A DNA stretch of 62,825 bases from Streptomyces flavochromogenes (GCF_000717595.1 NZ_JNZO01000042.1:1-62825), one strand, 5' to 3'; positions 18,480 to 27,413 are shown, counted from the first letter of the stretch. Made by a program: numbers and translations. The notes: generated by a model from the sequence alone, not told the origin.

Positions 18480-19148
18480 GGCTCTGCTCTCCTTCGACGG
18501 GGACATACGGGAGCGCTGCGCCCGGCGGGTGCCGTCCGCGTCCGCGGGGGTGGGCGGAGGCGTACGGGGGCCGGGCGCGGGTCATGCGAACACGGGGTGC
18601 CGGGCCCGTGGGCATGGCACGCCCACGGCCGGTGCGACGGCCGGGACGGGCCGTCGGGCACACGAGAAGACTGTCCGAAAATGATCACGGCAGCGAGCCG
18701 GAACAGCTGAAACACCCGTCTGACGGACGTCCGTTCGGGGTGGTGTTCGGGGGGCGCATTCACCCTGGGCGCGTGCTCCGAGAGGGCTTCGGCGGGTGGC
18801 TCCGGCGGGCCGCCGAACGGCGGTGTCCGGGGGAGTGAGGGACCCGGCCGCGTACGGCCGTCGGCGCTCTCGTGCACGCTCCCGATTCCCTGCGAACGGG
18901 TGGGCCGACAGCTCCGGCCGGTGCCCCGCGAGCGGCCCGCCGCCGCCCTGTCCGAGGGCCGCCGAGTGCGCTCCGCCGAAGCGGTGAGCGGGCCCGGAGG
19001 AGCGCGCCGCGCCGTGTGTCCTGCCGTGGCGCCGGGGCCCCGACGGTTAGCGTCTGGATGCGCTCGGTGATCTTGAGGACAGTCCCCTGTCCGCCCCTGG
19101 CGTCCCCTTCCGAGCTCACCAAATCACCCCTGTCCCAAGGGAGTTCCC
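18480..19148. other. divergent intergenic region
   Basis: 669 bases between the RCC1 operon (minus) and the secreted-protein genes (plus). TAGCGT at 19048-19053 is a plausible -10 for the plus-strand genes, with a roughly 90-base leader and AAGGGAG before ATG 19149. Several open frames cross the region, but none has a ribosome site or recognisable product, so I call no gene here. Confidence 0.5.
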
Positions 19149-19631
19149 ATGCCCGAATGGAAGACGTCGGCACGTCGTGTGCTGACCGCGGCCGTTCTCG
19201 CCGCCGCTCTCGCCCTGCCCCTGGCCCCCACCGCGTACGCCGAGGAGTGCCAGCCCGAGGACCAGGCCTGCCTGGACAAGGAGGCCAACGCCAAGGAGGC
19301 CAAGGAGATCGAGGAGCAGCAGAAGAAGACCCAGGAGGCGGCCGGCAAGGCCGACAAGGATATCGAGAACGCCGGCAAGAAGTTGGACGAGTGCCCGCCC
19401 GGCTCCAGCTCCTGCATGGAGAGACTGGCAGGCAAGGGAGGTCGGGAGGAGGACGGCTTCAAGGACATGAGCAAGACCATCTCCACGTACCGGCCGGAGC
19501 CCGCCGACAACGCGTCCCAGGCGGTCGAGTCCACCTGCGCGGCCTTCCCCGCCTCCCTGCCGCAGGGGTCGAGCGACCCGGGACAGTCTCCCTTCCCGGC
19601 CACGCAGCTCTGCTCCCTCCTCGGCTCCTGA
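19149..19631 (+). CDS. small secreted protein with charged helix
   Basis: 160 residues, not recognised. A signal peptide (VLTAAVLAAALALPLAPTAYA, cut after AYA) is followed by ECQPEDQACLDKE and a long charged helix rich in Glu/Lys/Ala (residues about 40-80) that looks like a coiled coil. Five cysteines in the mature part (ECQ, QACL, DECPP, SSCM, ESTC, and LCSLL near the end, six in all) suggest disulfides. It starts a run of three secreted-protein genes on the plus strand, 61 bases before the next. Confidence 0.7.
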   Translation: MPEWKTSARRVLTAAVLAAALALPLAPTAYAEECQPEDQACLDKEANAKEAKEIEEQQKKTQEAAGKADKDIENAGKKLDECPPGSSSCMERLAGKGGREEDGFKDMSKTISTYRPEPADNASQAVESTCAAFPASLPQGSSDPGQSPFPATQLCSLLGS

Positions 19632-19692
19632 GTCCCCCGTTCCACTCCTTCCCCGCTCCGCTCCGTCCCACGTCCCGAAGGGTCTCTTCGTC

Positions 19693-20646
19693 ATGCCTCC
19701 GCGCCGTCCCCGCGCCCTCCTGCCCGTGCTCGCCCTGAGCCTCGGGCTCGCCGCCACCCTCGCCCCGCCCGCCGTCGCCGTCACCCCAGAGGAGGGGCCC
19801 GGCGAGACGCCGGTGGCCCGCGCCGTGACCTCGTCCGGCCGGCCCGCGAAGGTCGCCGACATCCTCGAGTACTGCGGGACCAAGCGTTCCGCCTGCACCT
19901 TCCGGATCGACCCCAAGCAGGCTCGCGAGTACGCCACCGCCGTCAAGTCCCTCGGCAACGCGGTCGTCAACTGCACCACGAGCGACATGGGGGTCGACCG
20001 GACCGTCACCCTGCGGACCAGCAGCACCGACAACATCGGTGGCGAGATCTCCGGCAAGATCACCGCCGAGGGCACGGTGTCCGCCTCGGGGGAAGTCACC
20101 ACCAACCTCTCCAACGACATCACGAGCGAGAACAAGACCCCGAACCTCAAGGACGGCCCGACCTCGACGAACGGGACGAAGACCTCGGTCGCCGGCGGCG
20201 CGAAGGCGGCGGGTTCGATGAGCGCGAAACTCGCCTTCGAGGCCGCCTTCAAGGCGACGTACTCCAAGTCCTGGACCATCGACAACACCGAGACCACCGT
20301 CTACAAATCCACCGTCAAGCCGTACGACATGCTCGTCTTCGGCGCGAGCGCGGCCATGCGGCGCGTGGTCGGCGACCTGGTCACGGACACGGGCAAGAAG
20401 ATCCTCAACGTGAGCGTGGACAGCCCCTCCATGGTCAACACCAGTAGCTTCGTCGCCCAGACGTACGCCGTCCCCGACCGGCTCTGTGGCCGCAAGCGCC
20501 CCGCCGGTGACACCGCCCCCGACGGCGACAACAGCCCTCCCGGCGGTCTGCGGAGCGCCCCCGCGCAGGAGGTGCCGGCCGCACGGGCAGTGCCGCCCGG
20601 CGCCGACCCGAAGCGCGAAGTCGTCCTGTCGTCGCACGCCCACTGA
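19693..20646 (+). CDS. secreted protein, possible aerolysin-like fold
   Basis: 317 residues. Signal peptide (LLPVLALSLGLAATLAPPAVA), then a shared block CGTKRSACTFRIDP ... NAVVNCTTSD also found in the next gene. After it comes a long stretch of alternating Ser/Thr and aliphatic residues (VTLRTSSTDNIGGEISG, then TVSASGEVTTNLSNDIT), then YSKSWTIDNTETTVYKSTV-KP-YDMLVFG. This pattern is characteristic of the ETX/MTX2 (aerolysin-like) beta-pore-forming family, whose amphipathic hairpin inserts into membranes. That assignment is my inference. The C-terminal 60 residues are Pro/Ala-rich. Confidence 0.6.
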   Translation: MPPRRPRALLPVLALSLGLAATLAPPAVAVTPEEGPGETPVARAVTSSGRPAKVADILEYCGTKRSACTFRIDPKQAREYATAVKSLGNAVVNCTTSDMGVDRTVTLRTSSTDNIGGEISGKITAEGTVSASGEVTTNLSNDITSENKTPNLKDGPTSTNGTKTSVAGGAKAAGSMSAKLAFEAAFKATYSKSWTIDNTETTVYKSTVKPYDMLVFGASAAMRRVVGDLVTDTGKKILNVSVDSPSMVNTSSFVAQTYAVPDRLCGRKRPAGDTAPDGDNSPPGGLRSAPAQEVPAARAVPPGADPKREVVLSSHAH

Positions 20647-20665
20647 CGCGGAGGGAGTCCCCACC

Positions 20666-22048
20666 ATGAACCGCTCCCTCTCGGCGCTCACCGTCCTCGG
20701 GGCCGCCGGTCTGCTGCTGCCCGTCGTCCCCCTCTCCCCGCTCGCCTCGGCCGCCGCCGCCGAGCAGCCCGTCCCCGTCCTCAACGGCGACTTCGCCGAA
20801 CCCGTCATGAGGGGCGACGGCCCCACCACCGTCGGAATCGACCACTGGACCGGCCTCAACCAGCGCTATTCGCCCACCGCTTCGGGCCGCACCGACGCCT
20901 CCCACGGCGTCGCCCTCCAGAAGGACGGCAACACCCTCCAACAGCGGCTGCGCGGAGTCCGCGCGGGCGCCAAGGTCACCGTGCGGTACGAGGACAGCCC
21001 CGCCGTCTCCAAGGAGTGCACCGGGGAACAGGTCGTCGCGGGTCAGCCCTATGCGGTCGTCGGCTCCGGCGGCCCGGTGCAGGAGCTCACCACCGCCGGT
21101 GACCCCGACCGCGTGAAGGGCACGCCCGGCAAGGGGCGCTGGACCGGTCGCGCCTACGTCTTCACCGCGAGCGAGAACGAGCCGCTGCTCACCTTCACCT
21201 CACGCGTCACCGACTCCCGTACCCATGTGACCTGTTCACCGATGATCGCCCGCATCCGCGCGGTCGAGGTGCCGCCCGACGTGGACAAGACCGTGAACAA
21301 GACCGCGCTCGGGACCGCGGAGGCGTACAAGGGCAACGACCGCGAGAGCACCCTCCACAACGCCGCCGCCGCCTGCAACGGCGAGAACGCCTGCACCTTC
21401 CGGCCCGACATCCGCACCTCCTTCCGCTACTACGACCGGGCGCGGGTCATCGGCGAGGCCTTCGTCAACTGCACCCGCAACGCGCTGGAGCACTCCCGGC
21501 TCCTCTCGTACTCCGAGCGCGGGCACGACAGCATCTCCCAGACCTACGCCGACGCGGGCCTCGCGCTCAACGAGGTGGCCAGGCTGCCCACGTCGGGCGA
21601 CCGGACGGAGGACGAGAAGCGCATCAAGGAGCGCCCCATGGCCACCCAGTTCGCCCTCGCGTACGAGAAGGTCTGGCAGCGGCCCTGGCAGTGGTTCAGC
21701 AGTGACCAGCGGACCGTCGTGGAGAAGATCCAGCCCGGCGAGGTCAGTTGGGTCGAGATGCAGCCGAGCCGCGAGCGGGTCGAGGGCTGGTTCGTCAGCA
21801 AGAAGGACGACTACCGCCTGCACGTCGTCGTCGACGGACCCTCGCGTGCCGTGCCCGACCGGCTGCTCCAGCGCACCGGACCCATGTCGGAGGCCGAGAA
21901 GCAGCGCTGCGCGGCCGCCCGGCCCATGACCACCACCCCGGTCGACGCGGGCGCGCCCGCCGGCTCCAGCGACAAGGGTCTCCTCAAGAGCCCGGCGCCG
22001 ACGGCCGCGGGCGTCCGGGCCGGGCTGCGGAGCGTGCCGCTGAACTGA
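20666..22048 (+). CDS. secreted two-domain protein, paralogue of its neighbour
   Basis: 460 residues from ATG 20666 with GGAGGGAG upstream. After the signal peptide an N-terminal domain of about 190 residues begins VLNGDFAEPVMRGDG..VGIDHWTGL, the opening of DUF642/galactose-binding-like beta-sandwiches. The C-terminal half repeats the neighbour's block: ACNGENACTFRPD ... EAFVNCTRN, then an aromatic YEKVWQRPWQWFSSDQRTVV and IQPGEVSWVEM ... RVEGWFV. It lies 19 bases after the previous gene, so the two are cotranscribed. A lectin-like head plus a pore-forming-like tail is one possibility. Confidence 0.6.
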   Translation: MNRSLSALTVLGAAGLLLPVVPLSPLASAAAAEQPVPVLNGDFAEPVMRGDGPTTVGIDHWTGLNQRYSPTASGRTDASHGVALQKDGNTLQQRLRGVRAGAKVTVRYEDSPAVSKECTGEQVVAGQPYAVVGSGGPVQELTTAGDPDRVKGTPGKGRWTGRAYVFTASENEPLLTFTSRVTDSRTHVTCSPMIARIRAVEVPPDVDKTVNKTALGTAEAYKGNDRESTLHNAAAACNGENACTFRPDIRTSFRYYDRARVIGEAFVNCTRNALEHSRLLSYSERGHDSISQTYADAGLALNEVARLPTSGDRTEDEKRIKERPMATQFALAYEKVWQRPWQWFSSDQRTVVEKIQPGEVSWVEMQPSRERVEGWFVSKKDDYRLHVVVDGPSRAVPDRLLQRTGPMSEAEKQRCAAARPMTTTPVDAGAPAGSSDKGLLKSPAPTAAGVRAGLRSVPLN

Positions 22049-22083
22049 CCGGAGCCGGTACGCGCGACCGGACCGATGCGAGC

Positions 22084-22123
22084 CTGCGCCGCCTCACCCC
22101 GCCACGGCGGTGAGGCGGCGCAG
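22084..22123. terminator. bidirectional terminator between secreted gene and second gltX
   Basis: CTGCGCCGCCTCACC (22084-22098) pairs perfectly with GGTGAGGCGGCGCAG (22109-22123) across a 10-base loop. It lies between convergent genes and includes the stop codon of the glutamyl-tRNA synthetase gene. Confidence 0.8.
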
Positions 22124-23827
22124 CACCTCGTCCCGGCCCAGTGCGCGGGCCACCGCGAACAGGTCGGGGCTGCGGGTGGCGCCGGTGAGCGCGACCCGGA
22201 CCACGTTCGCGACCTCCCTCGGCGGTCCCGCCCAGCGCTCCGGGTCCCGGCGCCAGGAAGCCGTGTCGGGGGCGTAACCGTGCCGCCCCGCCAGCGCGCG
22301 GAGCGCGCCGTACCACTCCTCCGGCGTGGCGTCCCCGCTTCCCTCCCGCGCGGAGTCGACGGCCGGGTCGCCTGTGGGCGCGGCGCCGGACCCGGCGTCG
22401 AAGCCGACGGTGAGCCCGTGGGCCAGCGTGGCGGCGAACTCGCCGGCGATCCGGCGCACGAGATCCGGGTCCAGGCCGCCGTAGCGGTCGTCGTCGGCGA
22501 CCGGAGGCGGGCCGAAGAGCTCCGCGAAGAAGAAGCCGTAGCGGTCGCGGAAGCAGGACCAGCGGTCGAGGTCCTTCCGGGCGGGCGCGCCGTCCGGCCG
22601 GCCCGCCGCCACTGCCGCCAGGGCGAGTCCCCGCTGACGCGCGAGGACGGACCCGAGCTCCGGGTCGTACTCCTCCGCCCAGGCGAGGAGCTGGCCGTAC
22701 AGCTCGTGGGGGGAGAGCGAGGCGATGAACTCCCGGCTCAGGGAGTGCAGTTTGGGCAGATCGAGCAGCGGCCCCGAGGGGCGCATGCCGTCGAGCCGGA
22801 CGGGCGCGGCGAGCGCCTCGGCCGTGGGGACGTCCATGAGCCGGATGTTGGCGAGACCGCGCAGATAGTGCTGGACGGCGGCCGGCGGATATCCGGCGGA
22901 CAGGTAGTAGTCCACCGACGCCTCGGGGTCCTTGCGCTTGCTGAGCTTGCGCCGCGAGGGCCCCTCGGCCTTCATGAGGGGCGCCAGATGCGCGTACGCG
23001 GGCGGGTCGAAGCCGAGCGCCGCGTGGAGCTGGAGATGGACCGGCGTCGAGGACAGCCACTCCTCGCCGCGTACCACCAGCGACACCCGCATCAGGTGGT
23101 CGTCCACGACATGCGCGAAGTGGTAGGTCGGCAGCGGGAGTTCCTCCTGCGACGACTTGAGCAGCACGATGTCGTTGCCGTTGTCCTGCATGGTGACCGC
23201 GGCGCGGATCCGGTCCGTGAACCGGACCCGGCCGGGGAACTCGTACGGGCAGCGGAACCGCACGACGTACGGCTCACCGGTGGCGATCCTGCGCGCCGCC
23301 TCCCCCGGTGCCAGCGTCCGGCACGGCGCCCACCGGCCGTAGTAGCCGATCGGCGAGCGGCCCGCCCGCTGCTCCTCCGCACTGCGGGCCAGCCGTTCCC
23401 TGTCGCAGAAGCAGGGGTACGCACGGTCCCGCCGCAGCAGTTCGCGCACATGGCTGAGATAGACGTCCCGGCGCTCCGACTGGAGGTACGGGCCCCACTC
23501 CCCGGCACCGGTCACCCCGCCCTCGTCGGGCGCTAGCCCGAAGGCCGCGAGCAGCCGGGAGAACTCCTCCGCCGCGCCCGCCACTTGGCGTGACCGGTCG
23601 GTGTCCTCGATGCGCAGCACGTGCACGCCACCCGACTGGTGGGCCAGGGCGCGCGCCACGGCGGCCGTGTAGAGGCCGCCGATGTGCAGATGTCCGGTGG
23701 GGCTCGGGGCGAAGCGCGTCACCTCGGCGCCCTCCGGCAGGGCGCGCGGCCGGAAGCGGCGCTGCCAGTCGGCCGGTTCCGGGAGATCGGGCGGGAACAT
23801 CGCGTTGATGACGGACAGGTCGAGCAC
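22094..23827 (-). CDS. second glutamyl-tRNA synthetase, clostridial type
   Basis: 577 residues from GTG 23827, which has a strong AGGAGGGAG upstream. Class I synthetase signatures: RFAPSPTGHLHIGGLYTA (HIGH motif) and RRKLSKRKDPEAS (KMSKS variant). The order of blocks (LPEGAEVTRFAPSP, HQSGGVHVLRIEDTD, GPYLQSER, YPCFCDRE, YGRWAPCR, LPTYHFAHVVDDHLMRVSLVVRGEEW) matches the longer GltX form of clostridia rather than the roughly 490-residue housekeeping enzyme. It should charge tRNA-Glu, which feeds protein synthesis or HemA. The HIGH and KMSKS elements are intact and the anticodon-binding part is present. It is divergent from the MFS operon. Confidence 0.88.
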   Translation of the reverse strand: MLDLSVINAMFPPDLPEPADWQRRFRPRALPEGAEVTRFAPSPTGHLHIGGLYTAAVARALAHQSGGVHVLRIEDTDRSRQVAGAAEEFSRLLAAFGLAPDEGGVTGAGEWGPYLQSERRDVYLSHVRELLRRDRAYPCFCDRERLARSAEEQRAGRSPIGYYGRWAPCRTLAPGEAARRIATGEPYVVRFRCPYEFPGRVRFTDRIRAAVTMQDNGNDIVLLKSSQEELPLPTYHFAHVVDDHLMRVSLVVRGEEWLSSTPVHLQLHAALGFDPPAYAHLAPLMKAEGPSRRKLSKRKDPEASVDYYLSAGYPPAAVQHYLRGLANIRLMDVPTAEALAAPVRLDGMRPSGPLLDLPKLHSLSREFIASLSPHELYGQLLAWAEEYDPELGSVLARQRGLALAAVAAGRPDGAPARKDLDRWSCFRDRYGFFFAELFGPPPVADDDRYGGLDPDLVRRIAGEFAATLAHGLTVGFDAGSGAAPTGDPAVDSAREGSGDATPEEWYGALRALAGRHGYAPDTASWRRDPERWAGPPREVANVVRVALTGATRSPDLFAVARALGRDEVLRRLTAVAG

Positions 23828-23965
23828 GGTGGACTCCCTCCTGGGGTTCCTCGATCGGTCCACCGTAGGCCGGTGACCGGCCGATTCGAGACGAGAGGGG
23901 GCGCGAGGCTGCGGGACTCCGAACCCTCTTCGGCTCTGTGGGCCCCGAGCGGTGCGCACGATCAG

Positions 23966-24027
23966 TAGCGTGCTGAGGGCCGTTCCGTACGACGCGGGCG
24001 GACGCTTCCGTACGACGCGGCGGACGC
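23966..24027 (+). promoter_or_regulatory. MFS-operon promoter with tandem repeat
   Basis: TAGCGT (23966-23971) is a good -10. Just downstream of the expected start site, TTCCGTACGACGCGG-CGGACGC occurs twice in tandem (23983-24005 and 24006-24027). A repressor bound there would sit across the start of transcription; the LysR-type gene at the end of the operon is one candidate ligand-sensing regulator. Confidence 0.5.
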
Positions 24028-24045
24028 GGAACGAAAGGGGGTGTC

Positions 24046-25350
24046 ATGGGCGGCACGCGCGCGGTGGCCCTGCTCGCGCTCGGCTCCTTCGCCATGGGGA
24101 CCGACGCCTACGCGATGGCGGGACTGCTCCCGGACATCGGCGCCGACCTCCATGTCTCCGTCTCCCTCGCCGGTCAGTCCGTCACCGCCTTCACCCTCTG
24201 CTACGCCCTGGCCGCGCCCCTGTTCTCGGCCGTCCTCGCCCGCTGGGGGACCCGCACGGTCCTGGTGACGGCGCTCGTGGTCTTCGTCGTCGCCAACGCC
24301 GGTACCGCACTGACCGGTTCGTACGCCGGACTCCTCGGCACCCGGGCCCTCGCCGGTGCCGGAGCGGGCCTTTTCACCCCGGCGGCGGCGACCGCGGCCG
24401 TCGCGCTCGTACCGCCCGAGCGGCGCGGGCGGGCCCTCGGCCTGGTGCTCGGCGGAATGAGCGCGGGGACGGTCCTCGGCGTGCCGCTCGGGCTGCTCGT
24501 GGCGGCCGACGCGGGCTGGCGTACCGCCCTCTGGCTGATCACCGGCCTCGGGGTGGTCGCCCTGGCCGGGGTGGGCACCGCACTTCCGCCGGTACGAGGG
24601 GCCGCGGCGCCCTCGCTGCGGGCCCGGTTCGGTGCCCTGACCCGACCCCGCTTCGCCGCGGTCGTCGCCGTCACCTTCACCCAGACCGTCGCCAGCCTCG
24701 GGCTCTACACCTATCTGGAACCGGTCCTCCACCGGGTCGCCGACGTCGGCAGCGCCGTGCCGTACCTCTGGGTCTGGGGCATCGGCGGCGTCTGCGGCAG
24801 CCTCCTCGCCGGGACCCTCGTCGACCGGACGGGGAGGCCCGCCCTGCTCGCGGTCGCCCTGCTCGGCACCCTCGGCGCCGCCCTGGCCCTGCTGCCGTGG
24901 ACCGGAACCGTGCCCGGCCTCGTCCTGCTGCCCCTGATCGTGTGGGGAGCGGTCGGCTGGGCCTTCGTCGTACCCCAGCAACATCGACTGCTCGCGCGGG
25001 AGGGGGAGGGGGGAGCCGCCGCCGTCGGCCTCAACAGCTCCGCCACCTACCTCGGCGGCGCCGTCGGCTCCGCGCTCGGCGGCCTCGCCCTCGCCCACGG
25101 GCTCGACGCCCGCTGGCTCCCGCTCCCCGCCGCCGGGGTCGCGCTCGCGGGAGTCCTCTTCCACCTCACCGCGGTGCGCGCGCTCGCCGGACGCGAGGCC
25201 GAGGCCGGGACCGGACACCGTGACGCCGGGCCCGACCGGCGTGATGCCGGCACCGAGCCGCGTGGCGCCGCGACCGACCCACGCGACAGAGACGGGACCG
25301 GAGCCGCGGACGCGACCGCGGCCGAGGCCCTGGAAAGGAACACGCCATGA
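24046..25350 (+). CDS. MFS transporter, DHA1 drug-efflux type
   Basis: 434 residues, twelve predicted membrane helices. The N-terminal half carries MGTDAYAMAGLLPDIGADL and the A-like loop RWGTRTVL; the motif-C region GAGAGLFTPAAATAAVALVP and ALGLVLGGMSAGTVLGVPLGLLV are typical of the sugar-efflux/chloramphenicol-type DHA1 exporters. The last 50 residues are a hydrophilic tail with repeated RDAG units. AAGGGGG precedes ATG 24046, and its stop overlaps the next start by four bases. Likely exports a small molecule. Confidence 0.88.
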   Translation: MGGTRAVALLALGSFAMGTDAYAMAGLLPDIGADLHVSVSLAGQSVTAFTLCYALAAPLFSAVLARWGTRTVLVTALVVFVVANAGTALTGSYAGLLGTRALAGAGAGLFTPAAATAAVALVPPERRGRALGLVLGGMSAGTVLGVPLGLLVAADAGWRTALWLITGLGVVALAGVGTALPPVRGAAAPSLRARFGALTRPRFAAVVAVTFTQTVASLGLYTYLEPVLHRVADVGSAVPYLWVWGIGGVCGSLLAGTLVDRTGRPALLAVALLGTLGAALALLPWTGTVPGLVLLPLIVWGAVGWAFVVPQQHRLLAREGEGGAAAVGLNSSATYLGGAVGSALGGLALAHGLDARWLPLPAAGVALAGVLFHLTAVRALAGREAEAGTGHRDAGPDRRDAGTEPRGAATDPRDRDGTGAADATAAEALERNTP

Positions 25351-26264
25351 AGTTCGGCGTCAATCTGCCCAACTACGGGCCCGAGGCCACCCCCGACGCC
25401 CTCGCCGACTGGGCGCTGCGGGTCGAGTCGATGGGCTACCACTACGCGATGGTCTCCGACCACGTCGCGCTCACCCCGGACGTGCAGCACCTCTTCCCCG
25501 CCCCGTTCTACGACCCCTTCGCGACCCTCGCCTGGCTCGCGGGCGTCACCAGGACCGTGGGGCTCGGGACGACGGTGACGATCCTCCCGTACCGGCATCC
25601 CGTCCACACCGCCCGCGTCGCCGCCAACATCGACCGGTTCAGCAACGGCCGGCTCGTCTTCGGCGCCGCCGCAGGCTGGGCCGCCCGGGAGTTCGCCGTC
25701 CTCGACGTCCCTTACCGCAAGCGCGGGGCGATCAGCGACGAGTACCTCGCCGCGATCAAGGCCTGCTGGGCGACCGAGGTGGCCTCCTTCGACGGCGCCC
25801 ACGTCTCCTTCCGCGAGGTGCACACCGGGCCGCTGCCCGTGCAACGTCCCGGCCCGCCCGTCTGGGTCGGCGGCCACAGCTACGGCGCGCTCCGGCGGGC
25901 CGTCCGGCTCGGTGACGCCTGGCACCCCACCTCCGTCTCCGGCGACTGGCTCCTCGGCGTCGGACTGCCCGCGCTCCGCCAGGTCGCCGAGGAACACGAG
26001 CGGCCCGTCCCCGACGTCTGCCCCCGGATCAAACTCCGCGTCACCTCCCGGCCGCTCGGTCCCGGACGGCTGCTCGGAGAGGGCACCCGGGGACAGATCG
26101 CCGACGACCTCGGACTCCTCCAGGACCTGGGCGCGCGGGCCGTCGTCCTCGACCCCACCTACCCGGGCGACCGGCGCGAGGAGGGGCGCACCGCCCGGGA
26201 CCTCGACGTCCTGGAGACACTGGCCAAGGAGGTCATCGACGTGGACGCCGGCTGCGTACGATGA
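25347..26264 (+). CDS. LLM-class F420/flavin-dependent oxidoreductase
   Basis: 305 residues, a luciferase-like TIM barrel: MKFGVNLPNYGPEATPDALADWA, ESMGYHYAMVSDHV, VGLGTTVTILPYRHPVHTARVAANID, SNGRLVFGAAAGWAAREFAVL. F420-dependent LLM enzymes reduce or oxidise small substrates using the deazaflavin common in actinomycetes. It overlaps the MFS gene and the LysR gene by four bases each (ATGA), so the three are one translationally coupled unit. Confidence 0.9.
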   Translation: MKFGVNLPNYGPEATPDALADWALRVESMGYHYAMVSDHVALTPDVQHLFPAPFYDPFATLAWLAGVTRTVGLGTTVTILPYRHPVHTARVAANIDRFSNGRLVFGAAAGWAAREFAVLDVPYRKRGAISDEYLAAIKACWATEVASFDGAHVSFREVHTGPLPVQRPGPPVWVGGHSYGALRRAVRLGDAWHPTSVSGDWLLGVGLPALRQVAEEHERPVPDVCPRIKLRVTSRPLGPGRLLGEGTRGQIADDLGLLQDLGARAVVLDPTYPGDRREEGRTARDLDVLETLAKEVIDVDAGCVR

Positions 26265-27322
26265 CCGAACGGCGGCAGCGGGAGGGGGCGCGCGACGTGA
26301 CCGATCCGGACCTGCGAAAGCTGCGGGTGCTGAGGGAACTCAGCGAGCGCGGCACCGTCAGCGCGGCCGCCCGGGCCCTGCACCTCACCCCCCAGGCCGT
26401 CTCGCAGCAGATCAGCGCCCTGGGACGCGAGTTGGGCGTCCCGCTCACCGAACCGTCCGGACGCCGGCTGCGGCTCACCGGGGCCGCGCGGATCGTGCTG
26501 CGGCACGCCGACGCCGTCTTCACCCAGATCGAGCAGATGCGCGCGGAACTCGCCGCCCACCAGAGCGGTGAGCGGGGCGAGGTGGCGGTCGCCGGCTTCT
26601 CCACCACCCTCTCGGCCCTCATCCTGCCCGCCGTGGCCCGGCTGCGGGAGACCCGGCCGCTGCTGCGGACCTCGCTGGCCGAGGTCGACCCGCCGGAGAG
26701 CTTCTCCCTGCTCCAGCGCGGAGAGACGGATGTCGTCATCTCCGCGGACACGACCCGGCCCGCCGCGGGCCAGGGAGGCACGGGGGGCTCCGGAGGTGAG
26801 GAGGGGCGCCTCGAAGGACCGCGTGACGGCCTGTCCGGTGATCCTTCCGACAGCCGCCCCGACAACCGCTCCGAGGGGCGCTCCGACGGGCGGTTCCACC
26901 GGGTCGTGCTCTGCGACGACCCCTTCGACATCGCCCTCCCCGCAGGCCACCGGCTCCTCGACAGCGAACGGCTGCTCCTCGCCGACCTGGCCGACGAGAC
27001 GTGGATCTTCGCCACGACCGGCCTGTGTCATGACATCGGCGTCGCGGCGTGTACGGCCGCCGGTTTCACCCCGCAGGCCTCCCACGCCATCGGCGACTGG
27101 GACGCCACGCTCGCGGCGGTGCGGCTCGGCCTCGGGGTCGCACTCGTGCCGCGCCTCGCCAAGCCGGTCCCACGGCCCGAGGTGACGATCCGCCCGTTCA
27201 GCGAGCGGGCGCCCTCGCGGACGGTCTTCGCGGCCGTACGCGAGGGCAGCCAGACGTCCCCCGAGATCGCCGCCGTCCTCGACGCGCTGCGGACGGCGGC
27301 AAGGGCGGCCGTCGCCGGCTGA
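26261..27322 (+). CDS. LysR-family regulator with inserted linker
   Basis: 353 residues. The N-terminal winged helix (DLRKLRVLRELSERGTVSAAARALHLTPQAVSQQISALGRELG, listed as landmarks) starts after a short leader, and the effector domain begins EVAVAGFSTTLSALILPAV. Between roughly residues 167 and 207 lies a Gly/Ser/Asp/Arg-rich insertion (GGTGGSGGEEG ... DSRPDNRSEGRSDG) in the middle of the effector domain, where LysR proteins normally have a short hinge. It is the last gene of the MFS operon and probably regulates it. Confidence 0.88.
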   Translation: MTERRQREGARDVTDPDLRKLRVLRELSERGTVSAAARALHLTPQAVSQQISALGRELGVPLTEPSGRRLRLTGAARIVLRHADAVFTQIEQMRAELAAHQSGERGEVAVAGFSTTLSALILPAVARLRETRPLLRTSLAEVDPPESFSLLQRGETDVVISADTTRPAAGQGGTGGSGGEEGRLEGPRDGLSGDPSDSRPDNRSEGRSDGRFHRVVLCDDPFDIALPAGHRLLDSERLLLADLADETWIFATTGLCHDIGVAACTAAGFTPQASHAIGDWDATLAAVRLGLGVALVPRLAKPVPRPEVTIRPFSERAPSRTVFAAVREGSQTSPEIAAVLDALRTAARAAVAG

Positions 27323-27381
27323 GCGGGCACCGTAGGCGGAACCTGGCGCGTCACCACTGACCTGCGGGAACGCGATTCGCC

Positions 27382-27413
27382 ACGTCTGGTGGAAGGTACC
27401 GTCCACCAGACGT
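27382..27413. promoter_or_regulatory. 32-bp near-perfect palindrome, candidate operator
   Basis: ACGTCTGGTGGA (27382-27393) and TCCACCAGACGT (27402-27413) are perfect inverted repeats around AGGTACCG, itself containing the palindrome GGTACC. It lies 60 bases past the LysR stop and 128 bases before the EamA start. The symmetric centre favours a dimeric regulator site over a terminator, though both are possible. Confidence 0.6.

Noticed and set aside
22076..23536. 486-codon frame opposite the second gltX
   Set aside because: Shadow of the synthetase gene; no ribosome site and no domain.
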